From contig JAJYGB010000116.1 of assembly GCA_021785235.1 (NCBI GenBank), positions 1 through 5,024 of the forward strand: a stretch of 5,024 nucleotides of DNA, read 5' to 3'. Below, one piece after another: positions 1 to 5,024 of the stretch. The notes beneath the pieces are model-generated. The model saw only the letters and a program-made list of their open reading frames with translations. It had not been told where the DNA came from and made no database searches. Origin of the DNA: Bacteroidota bacterium. GTDB lineage: Bacteria > Bacteroidota > Kryptoniia > Kryptoniales > JAKASW01. Position numbers and translations under genes: made by a program. Positions within the stretch are counted from its first letter, which is position 1. Each line of letters opens with the position of its first letter.

Positions 1-470
1 TTCCGCCGATGGCCTTCATCCTCGGTTCGATCCTCGCGGGCTACTTCACTGCCAGGCACGGGCTTCGGAAATCCCTCCTTATCCTCTGCGCTTTTTTCAA
101 TATCCCATTCGTCGTCTACGCCTTTCTGGCATTCACGACTCCGACGAGCCTCATTACCATCGGTACCGCGGTGGTGTTCGAGTATTTTGGCTACGGTTTC
201 GGATTCATAGGACTTACCCTGTTCATGATGCAGCAGATCGCGCCCGGGAAGTATAAGATGGCACACTATGCATTTGCCACAGGCGTCATGAACCTTGGGC
301 TGATGATCCCTTCCGCCATGAGCGGATTTATAAGCGATTTCCTCGGATACAAACATTTCTTTCTTTGGGTAATGATCGCAACCATCCCTGCCTTCCTGGT
401 TACCTGGCTCGTACCCTTCCGGGAAGTGGAGGACGAAACGGCTCCTTCCGAAACGGCATCACCCGCCTGA
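1..470 (+). CDS. MFS sugar/muropeptide transporter, AmpG-like, C-terminal part (5' end outside window)
   Basis: This is the C-terminal part of an inner-membrane major facilitator permease. The reading frame is open to the left edge (CCG CCG precede the first ATG at 9), so that ATG is internal and the true start lies upstream. Numbering from that Met, residues 11-21 (GYFTARHGLRK) look like the cytoplasmic MFS motif-A loop. Hydrophobic segments follow at about 22-41, 48-75, 84-112 and 116-137, and then a short charged tail. That corresponds to roughly transmembrane helices 8-12 of a 12-helix carrier, with about 260 residues missing if it has the usual size. The stretch QQIAPGKYKMAHYAFATG and the following MNLGLMIP recall carriers of the AmpG/PAT type found beside amino-sugar genes. 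Its stop is only 30 bases before the chitobiose phosphorylase start, so the two are very likely co-transcribed. Chitobiose or a related GlcNAc oligosaccharide is the inferred substrate; a muropeptide or another disaccharide is possible. Confidence 0.82.
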   Translation, partial: PPMAFILGSILAGYFTARHGLRKSLLILCAFFNIPFVVYAFLAFTTPTSLITIGTAVVFEYFGYGFGFIGLTLFMMQQIAPGKYKMAHYAFATGVMNLGLMIPSAMSGFISDFLGYKHFFLWVMIATIPAFLVTWLVPFREVEDETAPSETASPA

Positions 471-500
471 TGAAACAATTTTATCGATAGGATTTAGAAA

Positions 501-2903
501 ATGCGTTACGGCTATTTTGACGAAGCGAACAAGGAATATGTGATTGAACGTCCCGATGTCCAGGTTTCATGGACAAATTATCTCGGTGTCAAGGACCTTT
601 GCACGGTCATCTCACACAATGCCGGCGGTTATACTTTTTACAAATCCACGGAACATCACAGGGTAACGAGGTTCAGGCAGAACGGCATCCCTCTCGATCG
701 GCCCGGCCATTACGTTTACCTGCGAGATGACGAGACCGGCGAATACTGGTCTGTGTCATGGCAGCCGGTCGGCAAGGATTTTACCAAGGCGAAATACACC
801 TGCCGCCACGGCCTGTCATATTCGAAATTCCAGTGCGACTACAGGGACATTGAAGCCGAACAACTGATATTCATTCCGCTGGACGACGACGTGGAGCTCT
901 GGGACGTCAGGATAAAAAACAAAGGGAACAAGCCGCGCGAGCTGAGCGTGTTCTCGTACATCGAGTTTTCCTTTCACCACGTCGAGATAGATAATCAGAA
1001 CCTGCAGATGAGTCTCTATGCAAGCGGTTCGAACTACAAAGACGGAATCATCGAGTATGATTTCTTCTATGAGCCGTGGACTTATCATTTCTTCGCATCC
1101 AATTTCAATCCCGACAGCTATGATTGCGTGCGCGACACGTTTATCGGGAATTACCGCACTGAAACAAACCCCGCTGCCGTTGATAGAGGGGTCTGCGGGA
1201 ACAGCTCCGAGCTCGGCGGGAATCATTGCGGCGCGTTGCACAGGAAAATATCCCTGAAGCCGGGCGAGGAGACCAGACTTGTTTTCATGCTGGGAGTCGG
1301 CTCTCGCGACGAGAAGGGATACTCGATTAAGAAGAAGTATTCAGATCCGAAGAATATTGATGCAGCCTTCGGTGAGCTGAAGAATTATTGGGATCGCAAG
1401 ACTTCCGTGTTCCGGTGCAAGACTCCGAACGAGGGCCTGAACACGATGATCAACACCTGGACTCTCTATCAAGCTGAGACGTGTGTGGTTTGGTCGAGGT
1501 TCGCTTCATTTGTGGAAGTCGGCGGGAGGGTCGGCCTTGGTTACCGCGATACTTCTCAGGACGTCATGGCGGTTCCTCACACGAATCCGGTGAAGGTTAA
1601 GGAGCGCATCCGTGAGCTTCTGCATGGCCAGGTGAGTAAAGGATACGGCCTTCACTTGTTCGATCCGGACGTGTTCAAACCGCAGGAAGACAAGCTTCCA
1701 GGCGTCAAACTCCCTACCGTTGTTCCGACTCCAAGTGCCGAATCAATCATTCACGGGATGGAAGACGTATGCTCGGATGACGCGCTGTGGATCGTCGGAT
1801 CCGTTTGTGAATACGTCATGGAGACCGGGGACCTTGGTTTCTTCAATGAAGTAATTCCGTTTGCCGACAAGGGCGAGGCTTCGGTTTACGAGCACCTGAA
1901 GCGCTCGCTGGATTTCACTGCCGAGCAGACGGCGAAGAACGGGATCTGTCTAGGCTTGCGCGCCGACTGGAACGACTGCCTTAATCTGGGCGGAGGTCAA
2001 AGCGCGATGGTCTCCTTCATGCACTATTGGGCGTTGCGCTATTTGATAGAAGCCGCGGAATTCCTGGGTTATGAAAACGATGTGCAGGAATATTCCAGGA
2101 TGGCCGAGGCGGTACGCGAATCGGTCGAACGCGAGCTCTGGGATGGCGAGTGGTATGCCCGCGGCGTGACTCGCGCCGGCATCAAGATTGGCGTCAAGGC
2201 GAACGACGAAGGCAAGATCTTTCTCGAAAGCAACAGCTGGGCCGGGCTCTCAGGGGCAGCTTCGCCGGAACGTGCCCGGAAAGCAATGGATGCTGTGCAC
2301 AAATATCTGGCATCGCCGTACGGTGTGCACCTCAACTGGCCCACATATACAGAACCAAACGACGACATCGGCTACGTGACGCGTGTGTATCGCGGAATAA
2401 AGGAAAATGGCTCAATCTTCAGCCATCCGAATCCATGGGCGGTAATTGCTGAATGTAAACTCGGCCGCGGAAAGCTGGCGATGAAATTATATGACGCACT
2501 CCTTCCGTATAATCAGAACGACATGATCGAGATTCGCCAGTCCGAACCGTATTCGTACTGTCAGTTCGTTATGGGAAAGGACCACACCGCATACGGCCGT
2601 GCGCGCCATCCATGGTTGACCGGGAGCGGCGGTTGGAGTTACACCGCGGCGACGAAATACATACTCGGAATTCGTCCCACCTACGAAGGACTCGTCATTG
2701 ATCCGTGCGTCCCGTCCGAGTGGAACGGGTTTGAAGTTGACAGGCAATGGCGTGGCGCCTCTTACCACATAGTCGTGAGCAATCCGGACCACGTGGAGAA
2801 AGGGGTCAGGTCGATGCGCGTGAACGGGAAACCTGTCGAAGGGCTGGTCCCGATCCTTCCAGCCGGGAGTGAGAACCGCGTCGAAGTAATCATGGGAAAA
2901 TAA
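501..2903 (+). CDS. chbP: GH94 N,N'-diacetylchitobiose phosphorylase
   Basis: This cytoplasmic enzyme phosphorolyses N,N'-diacetylchitobiose to alpha-GlcNAc-1-phosphate and GlcNAc, inverting the anomeric centre. The 800-residue length and the N-terminus (MRYGYFDEANKEYVIERPDV) match my recollection of the Vibrio proteolyticus enzyme, which supports the ATG at 501; a weak AGGA (489-492) lies 8 bases upstream. The expected order is an N-terminal beta-sandwich (about 1-270), a helical linker, an (alpha/alpha)6 barrel (about 306-730) and a short C-terminal part. The general acid is D492 in ADWNDCLNLGGG (codon 1974-1976). R343, R349 and D350 lie in GGRVGLGYRDTSQD, a sugar-binding stretch. R333, H642, T707 and G708 line up with the recalled phosphate-binding residues after a two-residue deletion near 550. 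There is no signal peptide, as expected for an enzyme using cytosolic phosphate. It follows the permease by 30 bases and precedes GH125 by 209. Cellobiose phosphorylase is the main alternative, but overall similarity favours chitobiose. Confidence 0.94.
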   Translation: MRYGYFDEANKEYVIERPDVQVSWTNYLGVKDLCTVISHNAGGYTFYKSTEHHRVTRFRQNGIPLDRPGHYVYLRDDETGEYWSVSWQPVGKDFTKAKYTCRHGLSYSKFQCDYRDIEAEQLIFIPLDDDVELWDVRIKNKGNKPRELSVFSYIEFSFHHVEIDNQNLQMSLYASGSNYKDGIIEYDFFYEPWTYHFFASNFNPDSYDCVRDTFIGNYRTETNPAAVDRGVCGNSSELGGNHCGALHRKISLKPGEETRLVFMLGVGSRDEKGYSIKKKYSDPKNIDAAFGELKNYWDRKTSVFRCKTPNEGLNTMINTWTLYQAETCVVWSRFASFVEVGGRVGLGYRDTSQDVMAVPHTNPVKVKERIRELLHGQVSKGYGLHLFDPDVFKPQEDKLPGVKLPTVVPTPSAESIIHGMEDVCSDDALWIVGSVCEYVMETGDLGFFNEVIPFADKGEASVYEHLKRSLDFTAEQTAKNGICLGLRADWNDCLNLGGGQSAMVSFMHYWALRYLIEAAEFLGYENDVQEYSRMAEAVRESVERELWDGEWYARGVTRAGIKIGVKANDEGKIFLESNSWAGLSGAASPERARKAMDAVHKYLASPYGVHLNWPTYTEPNDDIGYVTRVYRGIKENGSIFSHPNPWAVIAECKLGRGKLAMKLYDALLPYNQNDMIEIRQSEPYSYCQFVMGKDHTAYGRARHPWLTGSGGWSYTAATKYILGIRPTYEGLVIDPCVPSEWNGFEVDRQWRGASYHIVVSNPDHVEKGVRSMRVNGKPVEGLVPILPAGSENRVEVIMGK

Positions 2904-2954
2904 TTCGGTTCCTTCTCTTCTCTGAGTAGCCCTGAAATTTGTGAGGAGTCAGCA

Positions 2955-3095
2955 GTGAACAGATTGATTGCGTTTGATTGGGTTTGCTACAATGTTCCGG
3001 GTGGGAAGCATATGGTCAAAGCTCTGGCTAGGGATGACGGAGGCGACCAATATAGCTCTGAAAGTGTTTCAGTTAATGTCGGTCTGAAGCGTTAG
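2955..3095 (+). pseudogene. 46-codon ORF resembling the end of a bacterial Ig-like domain (relic or small gene)
   Basis: A GTG at 2955 opens 46 codons ending in TAG at 3093-3095. It has a good ribosome-binding sequence GAGGAG (2943-2948) six bases upstream. The product contains FDWVCYNVPGGKHMVKALAR followed by DDGGDQYSSESVSVNVG. This resembles the last strands of bacterial Ig-like domains attached to secreted glycosidases, which typically read F-x-W-x-NVPAG-x-Y-x-(L/V)-x-A-x-A-x-D-(D/N)-x-G, then a Ser/Thr-rich turn and V-x-V. Only about half a domain is present, with no signal peptide and no upstream part. The same frame is open from just after the phosphorylase stop (2904), but residues before about 2964 do not look like the domain. 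I favour a decayed remnant of a larger secreted protein lost between the two enzymes. A short translated peptide cannot be excluded because the start signals are good. Confidence 0.45.
2964..2993 (+). promoter_or_regulatory. Possible sigma-70-like promoter upstream of GH125
   Basis: TTGATT (2964-2969) and TACAAT (2988-2993) are 18 bases apart, and TGC directly precedes the second box, giving an extended -10. Transcription would start near 3000, about 110 bases before the GH125 start, and could give that gene its own transcript. The match overlaps the Ig-like reading frame, where AT-rich codons could produce it by chance. If the host is Bacteroidota, its promoter consensus differs, which weakens this further. 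Confidence 0.2.
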
Positions 3096-3101
3096 AATTA
3101 C

Positions 3102-3107
3102 AGGAGA
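3102..3107 (+). promoter_or_regulatory. Ribosome-binding site of the GH125 gene
   Basis: AGGAGA lies 5 bases before the ATG at 3113. It fixes this ATG as the start, which matters because it places the twin-arginine motif at residues 3-9 of the product. Confidence 0.75.
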
Positions 3108-3112
3108 AATCG

Positions 3113-4558
3113 ATGGGTTCGAGAAGAGACTTTTTGAAAACCGGCGGAGTTGCGATTGCAGGCCTGTCGCTTCTGAATAAAAACCCTCTGCGCGTCGGAC
3201 TGGGTGCTCCTTTAACGGGAGGCACGGGTGACTACGTCAGCAAGCGTCCGCCAATTGCGAAGAGGAAATTCGTAAGCGAAGCGGTAGACGCGGAGATTGC
3301 GAAGGTAAGGAAGGGGATCGGGAACAGCGAGCTTGCCTGGATTTTCGACAACTGTTATCCAAACACACTCGATACGACCGTTAAGTTTGGGATGATCGAC
3401 CGCAAGCCGGATACCTTCGTTATTACGGGCGATATCAACGCGATGTGGTTGCGGGATTCGAGCGCACAGGTGTGGCCGTATTTGCCGCTTATCGGCGAGG
3501 ATGCCAAACTAAAGGAACTCATCGCCGGCGTCATTAACCGGCAGGTGAAATGTATTCTTCTCGATCCCTACGCGAACGCATTCAACTATGGGCCAACCGG
3601 CAGCGAATGGGACAAGGATCTAACGGCGATGAAGCCCGGGATCCACGAGCGAAAGTGGGAGGTCGATTCTCTGTGCTACCCGATCCGTCTCGCGCACGGC
3701 TACTGGAAGAAAACCGGCGACGTCTCCTGTTTCGATGCCGACTGGCGGGAAGCCATGAAGCTTGTGGTGAAGACGTTCAAACAGCAGCAACGGAAGGACG
3801 GGCCGGGACCGTACAAATTCCAGCGCGTTACGGCGTGGCAGAGCGACACCGTCGCCGGAGGCGGATACGGCAACCCGGTCAAGCCGAATGGGCTCATCGT
3901 CTCCATTTTTCGCCCGTCCGACGACGCGACAATTTTCCCGTTCCTTGTCCCTTCCAACTTCTTTGCGGTGGCTTCGCTAAGGCAGCTTTCGGAAATGTTC
4001 GTCGAGATCGCCGGTGATAAAGAATTTGCCGGAGAGTGCTTATCCATGGCCGATGAGGTCTACGAGGCCCTTCAGCATTACGCGATTTCAAGCCACCAGA
4101 CATTCGGCAACATGTTCTCATACGAGGTGGACGGGTTCGGCAACCGGCTGTTCATGGACGACGCGAACGCTCCGAGCCTTCTTTCCCTTCCGTACCTTGA
4201 TTGCGTCCCGGCGAGCGACCAGATCTATCAGAACACAAGGATGTTTCTCTTCAGCGGGGATAACCCGTACTTCTTCAAGGGGTCGGCGGGCGAGGGGATC
4301 GGTAGCCCGCATACCGGCATCGATAAAATATGGCCGATCGGAATCATAATGCGTGCGCTCACGAGCGACAACGACACCGAAATTGCGGCATGCCTTTCAA
4401 CCCTCGTGAAGGCGAGCGCCGGTACCGGTTTCATGCACGAATCGTTTGACGAGAACGACCCGAAGAAATTTACGAGGAGCTGGTTCGCCTGGGCAAACAC
4501 ACTCTTCGGCGAACTGATCATAAAGCTCTACAACGAGAAGCCGTACCTGCTTTCGTAG
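3113..4558 (+). CDS. GH125 exo-alpha-1,6-mannosidase with Tat signal
   Basis: This is a metal-independent inverting glycosidase (formerly DUF1237) that removes terminal alpha-1,6-linked mannose from N-glycan or mannan fragments. Residues 3-9 (SRRDFLK) are a near-perfect twin-arginine motif, followed by a hydrophobic stretch at 11-21. The protein should therefore be exported folded by Tat. No clear AxA cleavage site or lipobox is visible, so it could stay anchored. The mature part carries family stretches in order: RPPIAKRKFVS (45-55), PNTLDTTV (83-90), ITGDINAMWLRDSSAQVWPY (104-123), LDPYANAFNYG (150-160), HERKWEVDSLCYPIRLAHGY (178-197), FRPSDDA (266-272) and PHTGIDKIWP (399-408). D270 in RPSD and E443 in MHESF correspond, with a constant offset of 50, to the general acid D220 and general base E393 I recall for the Clostridium perfringens enzyme. 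It lies 209 bases after the phosphorylase and is the last gene seen. Residues 46-481 appear full length with no disruption. Confidence 0.93.
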   Translation: MGSRRDFLKTGGVAIAGLSLLNKNPLRVGLGAPLTGGTGDYVSKRPPIAKRKFVSEAVDAEIAKVRKGIGNSELAWIFDNCYPNTLDTTVKFGMIDRKPDTFVITGDINAMWLRDSSAQVWPYLPLIGEDAKLKELIAGVINRQVKCILLDPYANAFNYGPTGSEWDKDLTAMKPGIHERKWEVDSLCYPIRLAHGYWKKTGDVSCFDADWREAMKLVVKTFKQQQRKDGPGPYKFQRVTAWQSDTVAGGGYGNPVKPNGLIVSIFRPSDDATIFPFLVPSNFFAVASLRQLSEMFVEIAGDKEFAGECLSMADEVYEALQHYAISSHQTFGNMFSYEVDGFGNRLFMDDANAPSLLSLPYLDCVPASDQIYQNTRMFLFSGDNPYFFKGSAGEGIGSPHTGIDKIWPIGIIMRALTSDNDTEIAACLSTLVKASAGTGFMHESFDENDPKKFTRSWFAWANTLFGELIIKLYNEKPYLLS

Positions 4559-4600
4559 CCAGGACTTCCAGGAGATCCGGCCGAAAGGCGGGTCCGTGGC
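4558..4600 (+). terminator. Base-paired 3' end after GH125, possible terminator without a U-tract
   Basis: Starting on the last base of the GH125 stop codon, GCCAGGAC (4558-4565) pairs with GTCC-G-TGGC (4592-4600), giving eight pairs around one bulged G at 4596. Inside, CCGGCC (4577-4582) and GGCGGG (4587-4592) form a short stem with one G.G mismatch closed by a GAAA tetraloop; the last G is shared with the outer stem, so one pair must yield. The downstream sequence is A-rich rather than U-rich on this strand. It is therefore not a classical intrinsic terminator. It may stabilise the 3' end of the mRNA or be fortuitous. Confidence 0.28.
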
Positions 4601-4617
4601 AGGAAAAGAAAAACATT

Positions 4618-4760
4618 GAACACGGATAACACTGAAGCAACGGATTCTCACTGATATTATTATCATTTTGATCCGTGTCCCGCGCATTCATATAAAAAAT
4701 GAACATGCGGGAGGGCGCATGGCGCTCAGAAATCAGTAATGATCCGTATTATCCGTGTTC
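4618..4760. repeat. 143-base nested imperfect palindrome (CACGGAT-type intergenic repeat)
   Basis: Three nested pairs of arms share nearly the same centre. The outer arms GAACACGGATAA (4618-4629) and TTATCCGTGTTC (4749-4760) are perfect 12-mers. The second arms ACGGATTCTCACTGAT (4640-4655) and 4732-4747 match at 13 of 16 positions when inverted. The core is a hairpin at 4678-4712. The left side has ten bases between its two arms where the right has one, so the left arm carries an insertion or the right a deletion. An extra ATCCGTGT at 4671-4678 also matches the outer arm inverted. No coding sequence fits inside. Nested arms and repeated CGGAT units suggest a REP/MITE-like interspersed repeat or a folded RNA element. 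Other copies cannot be checked here. Confidence 0.6.
4678..4712. repeat. Core hairpin of the nested palindrome
   Basis: TCCCGC (4678-4683) pairs with GCGGGA (4707-4712). TTCAT (4687-4691) pairs with ATGAA (4699-4703). The two stems are separated by a symmetrical 3x3 internal loop in which one G.U pair is possible. The terminal loop is the A-rich heptamer ATAAAAA (4692-4698). This is a stable stem-loop on either strand at the centre of the larger repeat. Confidence 0.6.
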
Positions 4761-4809
4761 GATCGGGTTTTCGGCTAGGCTTCCAGGCTCTATGATCAAC
4801 AACCCGATC
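4761..4809. repeat. 9-base perfect inverted repeat with a 31-base loop
   Basis: GATCGGGTT (4761-4769) is the exact inverse of AACCCGATC (4801-4809). The left arm begins on the base after the nested palindrome ends. The loop contains two similar pieces, GGCTAGGCTTCC and CCAGGCTC, but no gene. It may be an extension of the same repeat element or a chance match. Confidence 0.4.
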
Positions 4810-4820
4810 TCGTTTCTGAT

Positions 4821-4836
4821 AGAAGGCTAGCTTTCT
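4821..4836. repeat. 16-base near-perfect palindrome centred on GCTAGC
   Basis: AGAAGGCTAGCTTTCT reads the same on the other strand except for one mismatched pair (G4825 with T4832), which would be a G.U wobble in RNA. Its right end overlaps the first unit of the heptamer array. It could be a dimer-binding operator-like site or part of the repeat cluster. No regulator in the window points to a role. Confidence 0.45.
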
Positions 4837-4868
4837 GACTTCTGATGTCTGGTCTCTGACGTCTGAAA
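4834..4868. repeat. Five-unit imperfect 7-base tandem repeat, consensus TCTGAnn
   Basis: TCTG recurs at exactly 7-base spacing at 4834, 4841, 4848, 4855 and 4862. The fifth base is A in four units and G in the third. The last two positions of each unit vary (CT, TG, TC, CG, AA), so the array is diverged rather than freshly expanded. It lies in non-coding DNA about 275 bases after the GH125 stop. The unit is not a multiple of three residues of any visible reading frame. Confidence 0.65.
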
Positions 4869-5024
4869 CCCGAGAATTCGACCTGTGATTCATGAGGGTT
4901 TGACTCTTTGTTTCGAAGTGTTAGATTAGCATCCCGGAGGTTGGGAAAAGCAGCTTCGGTAGATGCAGGCGCCGCTGTTTGCCGGGCTTTTTGGCTTCGT
5001 CAGGGCCGGTATCATAATCGCGAG
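4869..5024. other. Right-edge stretch with no convincing gene
   Basis: Nothing in these 156 bases can be identified with confidence. On the + strand, ATG at 4963 opens 20 codons that run off the window and read MQAPLFAGLFGFVRAGIIIA, a hydrophobic start that could be a signal or membrane segment. However, TAG stands directly before it and no ribosome-binding site is suitably placed; the GGAGG at 4936-4940 is 22 bases away. On the - strand, two overlapping frames are open from the edge for about 30 codons to TAA, so the tail of a convergent gene is also possible. Neither product is recognisable. Confidence 0.3.
4900..4927 (+). promoter_or_regulatory. Possible sigma-70-like promoter near the right edge
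   Basis: TTGACT (4900-4905, five of six consensus bases) and TAGATT (4922-4927, four of six) are separated by 16 bases. Transcription would begin near 4934, just before the hydrophobic frame opening at 4963. The match is modest and only matters if a gene really starts at the right edge. Confidence 0.2.

Noticed and set aside
470..490. Six-codon ATG frame (M K Q F Y R) overlapping the permease stop as TGATG
   Set aside because: Far too short, has no ribosome-binding site of its own, and the phosphorylase start at 501 is fixed by family similarity. The overlap is probably accidental.
816..1241. Long antisense open frame inside the chitobiose phosphorylase
   Set aside because: A shadow of the real gene. 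The + strand frame is a full-length, clearly conserved GH94 enzyme, and the antisense product has no recognisable features.
3550..4017. 155-codon + strand frame inside GH125
   Set aside because: Arg-rich out-of-frame shadow of a conserved glycosidase, with no family similarity and no start signals.
4397..4706. - strand open frames spanning the GH125 3' end and the palindromic repeat
   Set aside because: They cross conserved GH125 codons and the inverted repeats. The products look random, rich in Cys, Phe and Arg, with no domain.
4618..4868. CRISPR array
   Set aside because: The repeats are inverted or only 7 bases long. There are no regularly spaced direct repeats of 24-40 bases and no unique spacers of constant length.
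4986..4992. GCTTTTT after a GC-rich stretch, considered as an intrinsic terminator (AAAAGC at 4946-4951 as a distant partner)
   Set aside because: The matching arm is 34 bases away and no continuous stem forms directly before the T-run.
4559..5024. tRNA or rRNA gene after GH125
   Set aside because: I found no cloverleaf, no GGTTCRA-type T-loop with a paired acceptor stem, and no familiar rRNA sequence on either strand.

Overview
The window holds part of a bacterial sugar-catabolic cluster, all on the + strand. GC content is moderate. The Tat signal on one gene and the AmpG-like transporter suggest a Gram-negative cell. The protein flavour (AmpG-type MFS carrier, GH94 chitobiose phosphorylase, Tat-exported GH125, a relic of a bacterial Ig-like domain) would fit the Bacteroidota/Chlorobiota/Ignavibacteria side of the tree, but I cannot fix the taxon from this sequence.

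Layout: 1-470 is the C-terminal third of an MFS sugar or muropeptide permease cut by the window edge. 501-2903 is a complete 800-residue GH94 enzyme. It matches N,N'-diacetylchitobiose phosphorylase closely, and the catalytic Asp falls at residue 492, the position I recall for the characterised Vibrio enzyme. 2904-3112 is a 209-base gap containing a 46-codon relic or mini-ORF that resembles the end of a bacterial Ig-like domain, plus a possible promoter. 3113-4558 is a complete GH125 exo-alpha-1,6-mannosidase with a twin-arginine signal. 4559-5024 has no convincing gene. It contains a base-paired 3' end after GH125, a 143-base nested imperfect palindrome of the CACGGAT type, two further inverted repeats, a five-unit heptamer tandem repeat, and a weak promoter-like pair near the right edge.

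Functional reading (inference): GH125 acts outside the cytoplasm and trims alpha-1,6-mannose. The MFS carrier brings a small GlcNAc-containing sugar across the inner membrane. The cytoplasmic phosphorylase splits GlcNAc-GlcNAc with inorganic phosphate into GlcNAc-1-phosphate and GlcNAc, saving one ATP. Mannose plus chitobiose is the composition of an N-glycan core, and of fungal wall chitin plus mannan, so the cluster looks like a glycoprotein-glycan or fungal-wall scavenging locus. I see no evidence of a wholly new system. The most unusual material is the nested palindrome with the adjacent heptamer array, and the Ig-like relic between the two enzymes.
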